Source: Saprospiraceae bacterium UBA1994
GTDB lineage: Bacteria; Bacteroidota; Bacteroidia; Chitinophagales; Saprospiraceae
Assembly (NCBI GenBank): GCA_002335865.1
Contig: DDCY01000024.1
Span: 6,969-70,968, forward strand
DNA length: 64,000 bases
Direction of reading: 5' to 3'
The notes beneath the pieces are model-generated. The model ran no database searches and was not told the DNA's origin. It was given only the letters and a program-made list of their open reading frames with translations. A program made the translations under genes and the position numbers. Shown in pieces: positions 25,088 through 33,960 of this stretch; the stretch's first letter is position 1; the number at the start of each line of letters is the position of its first letter.

Positions 25088-26719
25088 CTAATTCATTGAT
25101 TCCATCAGTTCTTCGTTACTCTTGGTACCTATCATGTGTTTACGCAGGAACTGCATAGCTTCATCAGGCTTCATATCAGCTAGATGCTTACGAAGTACGA
25201 ACATTCTGCTAAGCGTAGCTTTGTCCATAAGTAGTTCTTCTCTACGCGTACTTGATTTAGTAAGGTCGATCGCAGGATACATTCGCTTATGCGCTAGAGA
25301 TCTATCTAGTTGTAGCTCCATGTTACCTGTACCTTTGAATTCTTCGAAAATTACTTCATCCATCTTCGATCCAGTATCTATAAGAGCTGTAGCCAATATA
25401 GTAAGTGATCCTCCACCTTCTATATTACGTGCAGCACCGAAGAATTTCTTTGGCTTATGTAGTGCATTTGCTTCTACACCACCAGAAAGTACTCTACCAC
25501 TAGTGGGCGCCACAGTATTGTATGCTCTTGCTAATCTCGTTATCGAATCCAAGAGAATCACTACATTGTGGCCACTCTCTGTCAGTCTTTTTGCTTTCTC
25601 AAGTACTATATTCGCTACTCTTACGTGATTTTCTGCTGGCTCATCGAAAGTAGACGCTACTACTTCACCTTTTACAGATCTCTTCATATCTGTTACTTCC
25701 TCAGGTCTCTCATCAATGAGTAGTACGAGTAGGTAACATTCAGGGTGATTTTTTGCTATTGCATTAGCTACATCCTTGAGTAAAAATGTCTTACCAGTCT
25801 TAGGTTGTGCTACGATTAGCCCTCTTTGCCCTTTACCTATAGGAGAGAATAGGTCTATCATACGATTACCATAATCTCTACCTGATGGATCACTCGCAAG
25901 TGTAAATTTCTCATCCGGAAATAATGGCGTCAGATATTCAAATGGTACACGTTCTTTCACTTTGTCAGGATCAAATCCATTGACAAGATCAACTTTGAGT
26001 AATGCAAAATACTTTTCCCCTTCTTTTGGAGGTCTAATACCACCTAGTACAGTATCTCCAGTCTTGAGGCCAAATAATTTGATCTGCGATGGAGAAACAT
26101 AGATGTCATCAGGAGAGGAGAGGTAATTGTAGTCAGATGATCTTAGGAATCCATATCCATCTGGCATCATCTCTAGTATACCCTCACCTACGATCACACC
26201 ATCAAGCTCTACGTCAAACTTAGGCTTAGTTGGGTGCTGAGGTTTTCTCTGCTCATTACGCTTATCATTAGACTGATTATCGTTACGCTTGTCATTACGT
26301 TTATCGTTACGCTTGTCATTACGTTTATTATTTCGATCATTTTTTTGACGATCGTTTCTCTGATTTTTATTGTCAGATTGCTCCTTTTTGTCTTCATTAG
26401 CAATCACTTTTTTTGGTGCTTCAGTCCCCTTGTCTTCTCCATTTACAGGAGCTTCCTTTTTAACTGGAGTTTCTTTTTTAGGAGACACTTCTTTCTTTGA
26501 AAGGGCATCTTTACGATGAGCTTTTGGGGATCTTAGTTTAGGGGATGGTTTCTTTGTTTTCTGTTCTACCGGAGCCTTACCTGTGATAGCCTGGTGGTCC
26601 AGTATTTTATAGATAAGATCTTGCTTAGAGAGCCTTTTAAAGGCTTTGAGATCAAGCTTTTCTGCTAAAGCCTTCAAATCAGGCACTAGCATGTCATTTA
26701 GTTGTAGTATATCGAGCAT
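25088..26719 (-). CDS. rho: Transcription termination factor Rho
   Basis: RNA-dependent hexameric ATPase that terminates transcription. The start at 26719 ('MLDILQLNDMLVPDLKALAE') gives 543 residues and a proper Rho N-terminal SAP-like helix bundle; the longer frame from 26827 adds atypical residues. Residues ~50-170 are a disordered, Lys/Arg/Asn/Asp-rich insert with tandem KRND units. Then come the cold-shock-like primary RNA-binding domain ('DGVIVGEGILEMMPDGYGFL') and the ATPase core with Walker A 'AQPKTGKTFLL' and 'LLIDERPEEVTDM'. The R-loop and arginine finger region ('DSITRLARAYNTV') are present. A long insert is common in Bacteroidota Rho. Confidence 0.96.
   Translation of the reverse strand: MLDILQLNDMLVPDLKALAEKLDLKAFKRLSKQDLIYKILDHQAITGKAPVEQKTKKPSPKLRSPKAHRKDALSKKEVSPKKETPVKKEAPVNGEDKGTEAPKKVIANEDKKEQSDNKNQRNDRQKNDRNNKRNDKRNDKRNDKRNDNQSNDKRNEQRKPQHPTKPKFDVELDGVIVGEGILEMMPDGYGFLRSSDYNYLSSPDDIYVSPSQIKLFGLKTGDTVLGGIRPPKEGEKYFALLKVDLVNGFDPDKVKERVPFEYLTPLFPDEKFTLASDPSGRDYGNRMIDLFSPIGKGQRGLIVAQPKTGKTFLLKDVANAIAKNHPECYLLVLLIDERPEEVTDMKRSVKGEVVASTFDEPAENHVRVANIVLEKAKRLTESGHNVVILLDSITRLARAYNTVAPTSGRVLSGGVEANALHKPKKFFGAARNIEGGGSLTILATALIDTGSKMDEVIFEEFKGTGNMELQLDRSLAHKRMYPAIDLTKSSTRREELLMDKATLSRMFVLRKHLADMKPDEAMQFLRKHMIGTKSNEELMESMN
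26280..26327. repeat. Perfect 24-bp tandem repeat inside rho
   Basis: Two adjacent identical 24-base units (26280-26303 and 26304-26327) encode repeated Lys-Arg-Asn-Asp in Rho's disordered insert; degenerate units flank them. Being a multiple of three, copy changes would keep the frame. Confidence 0.85.
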
Positions 26720-27106
26720 TATAACGATTTGTTGTATGTTTTTAGTTGTATTATAGTTGACCCTATCTAATAAATAAGTACTATCAATGTTAGTTATATA
26801 TGACTTTATTTCAATTGCGGTGGGCATTTTCGATCAATGAGATCGATTTAGTGGCTTGGTTCTAATCCATTGTATATCAAACATCTACTATGTATATTCA
26901 CAAAAAATAACCGTCTCAGTATGTTGATGTTGAAATAGATAGTGTAGGAAAATGACGGATTTGAAAGTATCCTTATAACAATCAAGATGAATGATTTGCG
27001 CTGCAAAAATACATTTATAATTTGAATATCAAAATACTATCTTTGCCAACATTGATTCACAAGACTAAATTAGGTCCTGTAATATTCATTTTTCAAGGAT
27101 TTTGAT
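26720..27106. other. Divergent promoter region between rho and serS
   Basis: About 390 AT-rich bases between two divergent genes. A -7-like TATCTTTG lies at 27038-27045, 62 bases before serS, without a well-spaced TTG. The first ~110 bases are open in the rho frame but the residues are not Rho-like, so they are taken as leader. No RNA or repeat is seen. Confidence 0.5.
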
Positions 27107-28384
27107 ATGCTTTTACTAAGTACGATAAGAGAAGAAAGAGAGCGCCTACTAGAGGGTCTCGCCAAGAGAAAATTTATTGATGCAGCTGCTACGCTCGATA
27201 AGATAGTAGCGCTGGATGATGAGAGAAAATCCTCTCAGACACAATTAGACCAGTTGCTATCAGAACAAAAGTCACTTTCCAAAGAAATAGGTGATCTATT
27301 CAAATCTGGCAAAGCAGAAGAGGCTAATGTGATGAAGGTTAAGGTTGCGGAGCTCAAAGAGAAATCTAGTATACTCGAAGAGAGATTTAAAGCTGTGAAG
27401 TCTGAATTAGAAACGGAACTCCTAGGCTTACCTAATCTAGCGCATACCTCTGTACCTGCAGGAAATACGGAAGAAGACAATGAAGTAGTTCAGGACCTTA
27501 CTGGTAATATACTTGATCTAGGGGACGATGCGATGCCACACTGGGACTTATCTGATAAATACGGAATATTTGATCTTAAATTAGGTGTTAAGCTTACGGG
27601 TGCTGGATTTCCGGTATTTAAAGGTCAAGGAGCAAGACTACAACGATCATTGATCAATTTCTTCTTAGATGAGGCTAGTAATGCCGGATATAGGGAGTAC
27701 GTACCGCCTCTTATGGTCAATGAAAATTCTGCTCGTGGTACTGGACAATTACCTGACAAAGAAGGACAGATGTATTATGTCAATGAAGATGATCTTTATC
27801 TGATTCCTACAGCGGAGGTCCCTCTCACTAATATATATAGAGATGTAATCCTCAATGAAGATGATTTTCCTATTAAAATGTGTGGATATACACCTTGCTT
27901 CCGCCGAGAAGCTGGATCTTATGGTGCTGATGTCAAAGGACTTAATCGTGTACATCAGTTTGACAAGATAGAGATAGTGCAGGTACAACACCCTGAAAAA
28001 TCATATGAAACACTAACTCAGATGTGTAACTATATTGAAGGGCTATTACAAAAATTGGAACTGCCTTACCGTATACTGCGCTTATGTTCAGGAGATCTTA
28101 GTTTCGCAAGTGCACTTACATTTGATTTCGAAGTGTACTCCGCAGCCCAGAAAAGGTGGCTCGAAGTTAGCTCTGTTTCTAATTTTGAGACTTTCCAGAC
28201 TAACAGACTTAAGCTTAGATATCGTAATGAAGAAGGGAAAACTACCTTAGCACACACGCTTAATGGAAGTGCATTAGCACTTCCTCGTATCATAGCCGCG
28301 TTACTGGAAAATAATCAAACAAGTGACGGGATCACTATACCTAACGTCTTAAGAAAGTATACAGGTTTTGATAAAATAAAGTAA
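27107..28384 (+). CDS. serS: Serine--tRNA ligase
   Basis: Class II aminoacyl-tRNA synthetase charging tRNA-Ser. 425 residues, normal length. Residues ~25-110 form the long antiparallel coiled-coil arm that holds the tRNA long variable arm ('LDDERKSSQTQLDQLLSEQK'). The catalytic core has motif 2 'CFRREAGSYGADVKGLNRVH' with the 'TAEVPLTN' serine/ATP pocket before it. Motif 3 is in the C-terminus ('LNGSALALPRIIAALLENNQ'). It is followed after 8 bases by a zinc metallopeptidase gene on the same strand, so the two are very likely co-transcribed. Confidence 0.96.
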   Translation: MLLLSTIREERERLLEGLAKRKFIDAAATLDKIVALDDERKSSQTQLDQLLSEQKSLSKEIGDLFKSGKAEEANVMKVKVAELKEKSSILEERFKAVKSELETELLGLPNLAHTSVPAGNTEEDNEVVQDLTGNILDLGDDAMPHWDLSDKYGIFDLKLGVKLTGAGFPVFKGQGARLQRSLINFFLDEASNAGYREYVPPLMVNENSARGTGQLPDKEGQMYYVNEDDLYLIPTAEVPLTNIYRDVILNEDDFPIKMCGYTPCFRREAGSYGADVKGLNRVHQFDKIEIVQVQHPEKSYETLTQMCNYIEGLLQKLELPYRILRLCSGDLSFASALTFDFEVYSAAQKRWLEVSSVSNFETFQTNRLKLRYRNEEGKTTLAHTLNGSALALPRIIAALLENNQTSDGITIPNVLRKYTGFDKIK

Positions 28385-28392
28385 ATTAAAGT

Positions 28393-29082
28393 ATGTTTGG
28401 ATACGTAGTAATTGTAGGTATATCATCTCTAATAGGGATGGGTATTAGTGGTAAACTCAAAAGTAAGTTTGCTCACTACTCAAAGGTGCCATTAAGGTCA
28501 GGTATGACTGGAGCTGAGGTAGCCAAGAAGATGATGGACCACTTTGGTATCCATAATGTTAATATAGTGCAGGGCAAAGGTATGCTTACAGATCATTACA
28601 ATCCACAGACCAAAACGGTTTCGTTATCGCCAGCTGTATTTAATGGTAGATCTATAGCATCGGCAGCAGTAGCAGCACACGAGTGTGGACATGTAGTCCA
28701 GCATGCTGAGGCGTATAGTATGCTTACTATGAGATCTAATTTAGTGCCTCTAGTGCAGATGAGTAGTAAGTTACAGCAGCTTTTATTTTTTGCTATGGTA
28801 GCAGGGTTGGCTTCAGGCATCTTTGGTAATATATTTATGATCGTATTATTAGCTACTTTTGGTATCACAGCACTGTTTAGCTTAGTAACTTTACCTGTTG
28901 AGTTCGATGCGAGTAATCGAGCATTGGCATGGATAGAAGACGCTGGTATAGCGCATGGGGCCGAATTGGATGGTGCAAAAGACTCACTTTGGTGGGCAGC
29001 GATGACATATGTAGCGAAAGCCATGTCTTCATTAGTATTATTTTTATTTATTTTGCTTCAGATGATGGGAGGAAGAAACTAA
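28393..29082 (+). CDS. Membrane zinc metallopeptidase (YugP family)
   Basis: 229 residues. The gluzincin-type motif 'AAHECGHVVQHAEAY' supplies His96, Glu97 and His100. Hydrophobic segments lie at the N-terminus (~1-20), at ~125-165 and near the C-terminus (~205-225), so it is an integral membrane protease. 'TGAEVAKKMMDHFGI' and 'DHYNPQTKTVSLSP' are typical of PF04298 members such as B. subtilis YugP. Substrates are unknown; a membrane-protein quality role is often assumed. It lies 8 bases after serS. Confidence 0.88.
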   Translation: MFGYVVIVGISSLIGMGISGKLKSKFAHYSKVPLRSGMTGAEVAKKMMDHFGIHNVNIVQGKGMLTDHYNPQTKTVSLSPAVFNGRSIASAAVAAHECGHVVQHAEAYSMLTMRSNLVPLVQMSSKLQQLLFFAMVAGLASGIFGNIFMIVLLATFGITALFSLVTLPVEFDASNRALAWIEDAGIAHGAELDGAKDSLWWAAMTYVAKAMSSLVLFLFILLQMMGGRN

Positions 29083-29225
29083 GCGAGCAATTGCTTTTCG
29101 CAGAAAAACATGCGTAGAAGCAATATAGTTTGGGTTGCGCAGCATACACATGGCCTACTTTTCAAGTTCAAACGAATGAATCGACAACTAACTACAAAGA
29201 GATAATTTTTTAAGTATTATATTAT

Positions 29226-29789
29226 ATGAGCGAATTTTTAGAAGAAACATTAATGGAAGGTGACGATGACATGCAAAAGTCACTAGAACACCTAGCAGCA
29301 GAATTAACAAAGATCAGAGCAGGTAAGGCATCACCAGCAATGCTAAGTAGTGTCAACTGTGATTACTATGGTACACCGACACCTATCTCACAGGTAGCCA
29401 ACATGGGTACAGCAGATAGTAAGACCATCACTATTCAACCCTGGGAGAAAGGTATGCTCGCTGTAATAGAGCGTGCTATATTTGAAGCCAATCTAGGACT
29501 TACTCCTATGAATGACGGAGAATTTATCCGTATCAGCGTACCACCTATGACACATGAGAGACGTAAAGATTTAGTGAAGCAGTGTAAAGGAATAGGAGAA
29601 GACGCGAAAGTTAGTCTTAGGAGTATCCGCCACAAGTTGATGGACGCCATCAAAAAAGAGGTGAAGGAAGGATACCCTGAAGATGCAGGAAAGCGAAAGG
29701 AAGAAGAAGTAGAAGACAAAGTAAAATCCTACACAAAGAAGATAGAAAACATGATTGACGCAAAGGAAAAGGATATCATGACTGTGTAA
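29226..29789 (+). CDS. frr: Ribosome-recycling factor
   Basis: 187 residues, standard RRF length. With EF-G it splits the post-termination ribosome. Conserved stretches include 'LAAELTKIRAGKASPAML', 'ITIQPWEKGMLAVIERAI', 'ISVPPMTHERRKDLVKQCK' and the C-terminal coiled domain 'VKSYTKKIENMIDAKEKDI'. The start 'MSEFLEETLMEGDDDM' is slightly acidic and as usual for the phylum. A hairpin terminator lies ~270 bases downstream. Confidence 0.96.
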   Translation: MSEFLEETLMEGDDDMQKSLEHLAAELTKIRAGKASPAMLSSVNCDYYGTPTPISQVANMGTADSKTITIQPWEKGMLAVIERAIFEANLGLTPMNDGEFIRISVPPMTHERRKDLVKQCKGIGEDAKVSLRSIRHKLMDAIKKEVKEGYPEDAGKRKEEEVEDKVKSYTKKIENMIDAKEKDIMTV

Positions 29790-30467
29790 GTTCATTCGCG
29801 TATCGAATAAACAATTTCGGAGTTGTGCAGTTTTTTTAAGGTTGACACTACCACGATCCAGAGAATTTCTATAAGAAATTAGCGAGACTGAAAGTCAGAC
29901 AGAATTTTATAAAAACGCATTGACTTTACTAAGATAAGGCTAAACTATATGGGGTGTATTAAAATCTTTGTCGATGCAGCAACGCATTGACCTAGAGACA
30001 AAAACAAAAATTAAAGTCAATCAAAGAAGTACATTCAAAAAATAAAAGCAATCATAAGGACTCTTCTGAATCATGTTAGAAGGGTCTTTCTTTTATGATA
30101 AAAATTTTTTGAAAATTCCTGAAGTAACAAACAAACAAAGTAATAGAAATAGATGTCCAATATGGACCAAAAGTTACAATGGCGATTATTACTCTTTAAT
30201 TGGATTACTGATAATCAAAAAATGATAAATCTATGAGAGCTATCACCTACTAAGAACGGAATGGATTTTTTATTTAAATTTTTTTCGTCTACTAATTAGT
30301 GCTGTTCTCAAATTCATCTTGTCGTCTGTAATTTCCACAGTAAAAATATGGACTTAGATTAGTACGCTAAAACAGTTAAGAGCAGATTTATTCTCTGATT
30401 AGCTTATTAATACGCTCATTACCCATGATTTTATATTTTTGCACTCTTATCATAGAACAGATACAAT
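29790..30467. other. Intergenic region between frr and ileS
   Basis: About 680 bases. It holds one terminator (listed separately) and a -7-like TATTTTTG at 30434-30441 upstream of ileS. The 11-mer AACGCATTGAC occurs twice (29913-29923 and 29979-29989). I find no coding frame or known RNA. Confidence 0.5.
30057..30095 (+). terminator. Terminator downstream of frr
   Basis: AAGGACTCTTCT, a 10-base loop and AGAAGGGTCTTT pair over 12 positions (two G-U), followed by CTTTTAT. It lies ~270 bases after frr, so the frr transcript may have a long 3' tail. Confidence 0.65.
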
Positions 30468-33400
30468 ATGGCACAGTACAAAGATCACAAGTCACTTAAT
30501 CTTCCTGAGATAGATAAAGAGATCAGAGCATTTTGGGATATAGAAAATATCTTTCAGCGGAGTATAGATGAGAAGCCTGAGGATAACACTTACGTTTTCT
30601 ATGAAGGACCACCATCTGCTAATGGTATGCCTGGTATCCACCACGTGATGGCACGTACGGTTAAAGACATCTTCTGTAGATTCAACACTATGAAAGGTAA
30701 ACGTGTGCTGCGTAAAGGTGGCTGGGATACGCACGGACTACCTGTAGAGTTATCAGTAGAGAAAGAACTTGGTATCACTAAAGAAGATATCGGTACTAAG
30801 ATCACGGTAGATGAATACAATCTGAAGTGCAAAGAAACAGTAATGCGTTACAAAGACGTATGGGATGACCTTACAGTCAAGATGGGCTATTGGGTAGACC
30901 TCGATGATCCATATATCACTTTCGAAAACAACTACATCGAGTCTGTTTGGTGGCTACTTGATCAACTACACAAGAAAGGTTACATGTATAAAGGGTATAC
31001 AGTACAGCCTTATTCGCCAGCTGCAGGTACAGGACTAAGTACACATGAGCTGAATCAACCAGGCTGTTACAAAGATATAATGGATACTTCTGCGGTAGCA
31101 CAGTTTAAACTGAAGAAAAACGCAGCATCAGAATTTCTGTTCGAAGGAAATGAAGCTGGTGATGTTTATTTCATAGCTTGGACAACGACACCATGGACAC
31201 TCCCATCGAATACGGCCTTGGCTGTAGGGAAAAAGATCGACTATGTACGTATCGCTACCTACAATCCATATACTAAACTTCCTGTCAACCTGATATTAGC
31301 GAAAGCGCTAGTAGGCAAATGGTTCAACGAAGCTACTGCGGAAGAATACTATGAGGCCTTCAAACCAGAAGATAAAGTAATACCATATAAGATCACAGGT
31401 GAGTACAAGGGTGCAAGCTTTGAGATGCTCGAATACGAGCAACTGTTGCCATACGTGCAGCCTGAAGATGGCGATGCATTCAAAGTAATCTGTGGTGACT
31501 TCGTATCTACATCGGACGGTACAGGTATCGTTCACTTAGCGCCATCATTCGGTGCGGATGATATGTTTGCCGCTAAAAAATATGGTATCGGATCATTGAC
31601 GCTTGTTGACTTACAAGGTAAGTTCGTGGATGAGGTGACTGACTTCGCTGGAAGATATGTCAAGGATTACAAGGATGAAGGAAATGCTTATAAAAACGTA
31701 GATGTCGATATCTCAATCATGCTCAAGGAGCAAAACAAAGCATTCAACGTACAGAAATACAGTCACAATTATCCACATTGTTGGAGGACTGATAAACCAG
31801 TATTATATTATCCATTGGATAGTTGGTTCATTCGTACTACGGCAGTAAAAGATCGTATGATAGAACTCAATAAGACGATCCAGTGGAAACCTGCTCACAC
31901 AGGAGAGAAGCGATTCGGTAATTGGCTAGAGAATCTCCAAGATTGGAATCTATCAAGATCAAGATATTGGGGCATACCGCTTCCGATCTGGCGTACCGCT
32001 GATAATAGTGACGAGATATCTATAGGATCTATTGCAGAGCTACAATCTGAAATAGACAAAGCGAATAAAGTATTAGGTCTTAGTCAAGAGATGCCAAAAG
32101 ATCTTCACCGTCCGTATATCGATGATGTGATATTAGTATCTGATGATGGTAAGGAAATGAAGCGTGAGCTGGATCTTATCGATGTATGGTTTGATAGTGG
32201 ATCAATGCCATATGCACAGATGCATTATCCATTTGAAAACAAAGAATTGCTCGACTCTAGATTCCCTGCAGACTTTATCGCCGAAGGTGTAGATCAGACT
32301 AGAGGATGGTTCTTTACATTGCATGCGATTGCCTCTATGGTATTTGACAGTGTGGCGTACAAGACGGTAGTATCTAACGGTCTTGTACTCGATAAGAACG
32401 GTGTGAAAATGAGTAAGCGACTTGGTAACGCAGTTGATCCATTTGAAACGCTAGACAAGTATGGAGTAGATGCCACAAGATGGTATATGATCAGTAACGC
32501 ATCACCTTGGGATAATCTCAAGTTTGATGAAGCCGGAATAGAAGAAGTGAGACGTAAGTTCTTTGCTACGATGTTCCAGACATTTAAGTTCTTTAGCCTA
32601 TATGCCAACATCGATCAATTTAATCATAGCGAAGCATATATACCGTTAGAAAACCGTCAAGAGATCGACAAATGGATTATTTCTCTACTCAATACTCTCA
32701 AAAAAGAAGTAGATGCAGACTTTGCAGCATATGAGCCAACGCAAGCAGCTCGTAGGATTCAGTCATTCGCGGATAGTCATCTGAGTAACTGGTATGTGAG
32801 ATTATGTAGACGTAGATTCTGGAAAGGAGAATACAGTGAGGATAAGATCGCAGCCTACCAGACATTATACGAATGTCTTGCCACTATATCTAAACTTATC
32901 GCACCGATATCGCCATACTTTAGTGATTGGTTATTTAAGAACCTAAATGATGTATCTCAGCTAGAGTCGCACCCATCAGTACACTTGGTAGATTTCCCTC
33001 AGCCAGTAGATGGAGCTATCGATAAAGCCTTAGAAGAGCGAATGGATTATGCGCAGCGCATCTCATCATTAGTGTTATCACTTCGTAAGAAAGATAACCT
33101 AAGAGTACGTCAACCATTGAAGCGTATCTTACTTCCTGTGCTCAATCCAGAGTTCCAAGGGCAAGTAGAAGCTCTTAAGGATCTGATCATGGCAGAGGTA
33201 AATGTAAAGGACATCGAATACATCACAGATACTTCTGGTATTATCAAAAAGAAAGCTAAGGCAAACTTCAAGACGCTAGGTCGTAAGCTCGGTAAGGATA
33301 TGAAAGCTGCAGCAGCGATCATTCAAAAGTTTGATAATGACACCATCACTCAGATTGAAAAAAGCAATAGCTACATAGTCGATCTCGGTGAAGTGAAATA

Positions 33401-33764
33401 TGAAATCGATCTAGAAGATCTTGAAATCATAGCGGAGGATGTCCCTGGATGGCAAGTTGCTTCTGACAAGGAACTGACTGTAGCATTAGATATCCAATTA
33501 GATGATGCACTCATAGCAGAAGGAGCGGCAAGAGAATTGGTCAATCGCATCCAAAACCTACGAAAGTCAAATGAATTTGAAGTAACTGACCGTATTAATG
33601 TAAAGATTAGTGATCACGTTTTAGTGAAAGCTGCTTTAGCTGGACACTCAGATTACATTGCTGCTGAAGTATTAGCAAATAGTGTTTCTATGGAATCAAA
33701 TTGTGGTGAAGAAATAGAATTGCTAGATGGCGATATTATTTTTATAGAAGTGAAGAGAGGCTAG
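30468..33764 (+). CDS. ileS: Isoleucine--tRNA ligase
   Basis: Class I synthetase, 1098 residues, the long form seen in Bacteroidota. The ATP-binding HIGH motif appears as 'GMPGIHH' (~55-61) and the KMSKS loop as 'NGVKMSKRLGN'. KMSKR and the overall length point to the eukaryote-like IleS2 branch rather than the ~930-residue bacterial IleS1. The editing domain lies between (~190-420, including 'AWTTTPWTLPSNTALAV'). The C-terminal anticodon-binding and zinc-like region is present without truncation. IleS2 enzymes are often insensitive to mupirocin; that is family knowledge, not shown here. A terminator follows. Confidence 0.96.
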   Translation: MAQYKDHKSLNLPEIDKEIRAFWDIENIFQRSIDEKPEDNTYVFYEGPPSANGMPGIHHVMARTVKDIFCRFNTMKGKRVLRKGGWDTHGLPVELSVEKELGITKEDIGTKITVDEYNLKCKETVMRYKDVWDDLTVKMGYWVDLDDPYITFENNYIESVWWLLDQLHKKGYMYKGYTVQPYSPAAGTGLSTHELNQPGCYKDIMDTSAVAQFKLKKNAASEFLFEGNEAGDVYFIAWTTTPWTLPSNTALAVGKKIDYVRIATYNPYTKLPVNLILAKALVGKWFNEATAEEYYEAFKPEDKVIPYKITGEYKGASFEMLEYEQLLPYVQPEDGDAFKVICGDFVSTSDGTGIVHLAPSFGADDMFAAKKYGIGSLTLVDLQGKFVDEVTDFAGRYVKDYKDEGNAYKNVDVDISIMLKEQNKAFNVQKYSHNYPHCWRTDKPVLYYPLDSWFIRTTAVKDRMIELNKTIQWKPAHTGEKRFGNWLENLQDWNLSRSRYWGIPLPIWRTADNSDEISIGSIAELQSEIDKANKVLGLSQEMPKDLHRPYIDDVILVSDDGKEMKRELDLIDVWFDSGSMPYAQMHYPFENKELLDSRFPADFIAEGVDQTRGWFFTLHAIASMVFDSVAYKTVVSNGLVLDKNGVKMSKRLGNAVDPFETLDKYGVDATRWYMISNASPWDNLKFDEAGIEEVRRKFFATMFQTFKFFSLYANIDQFNHSEAYIPLENRQEIDKWIISLLNTLKKEVDADFAAYEPTQAARRIQSFADSHLSNWYVRLCRRRFWKGEYSEDKIAAYQTLYECLATISKLIAPISPYFSDWLFKNLNDVSQLESHPSVHLVDFPQPVDGAIDKALEERMDYAQRISSLVLSLRKKDNLRVRQPLKRILLPVLNPEFQGQVEALKDLIMAEVNVKDIEYITDTSGIIKKKAKANFKTLGRKLGKDMKAAAAIIQKFDNDTITQIEKSNSYIVDLGEVKYEIDLEDLEIIAEDVPGWQVASDKELTVALDIQLDDALIAEGAARELVNRIQNLRKSNEFEVTDRINVKISDHVLVKAALAGHSDYIAAEVLANSVSMESNCGEEIELLDGDIIFIEVKRG

Positions 33765-33788
33765 TTAGAAGATAATAATTGTAGATAT

Positions 33789-33828
33789 TAATAGCCATTC
33801 ATACTAATAAGGATGGCTGTTTTTTAAT
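33789..33828 (+). terminator. ileS terminator
   Basis: AATAGCCATTC and GGATGGCTGTT pair (some G-U) around an 11-base loop and run into TTTTTT, ~25 bases after the stop. Confidence 0.75.
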
Positions 33829-33960
33829 TCTATATTGACAACCAATTTGCTTTTCTACCCTCAAATTGAATCAATTTCGCTCCAAAAGACGTTTTAATTT
33901 TAGTTCTTGTTGCAATTAGCCTATACACCTATATTGCATTCTTATAATATGTTAATTTCA

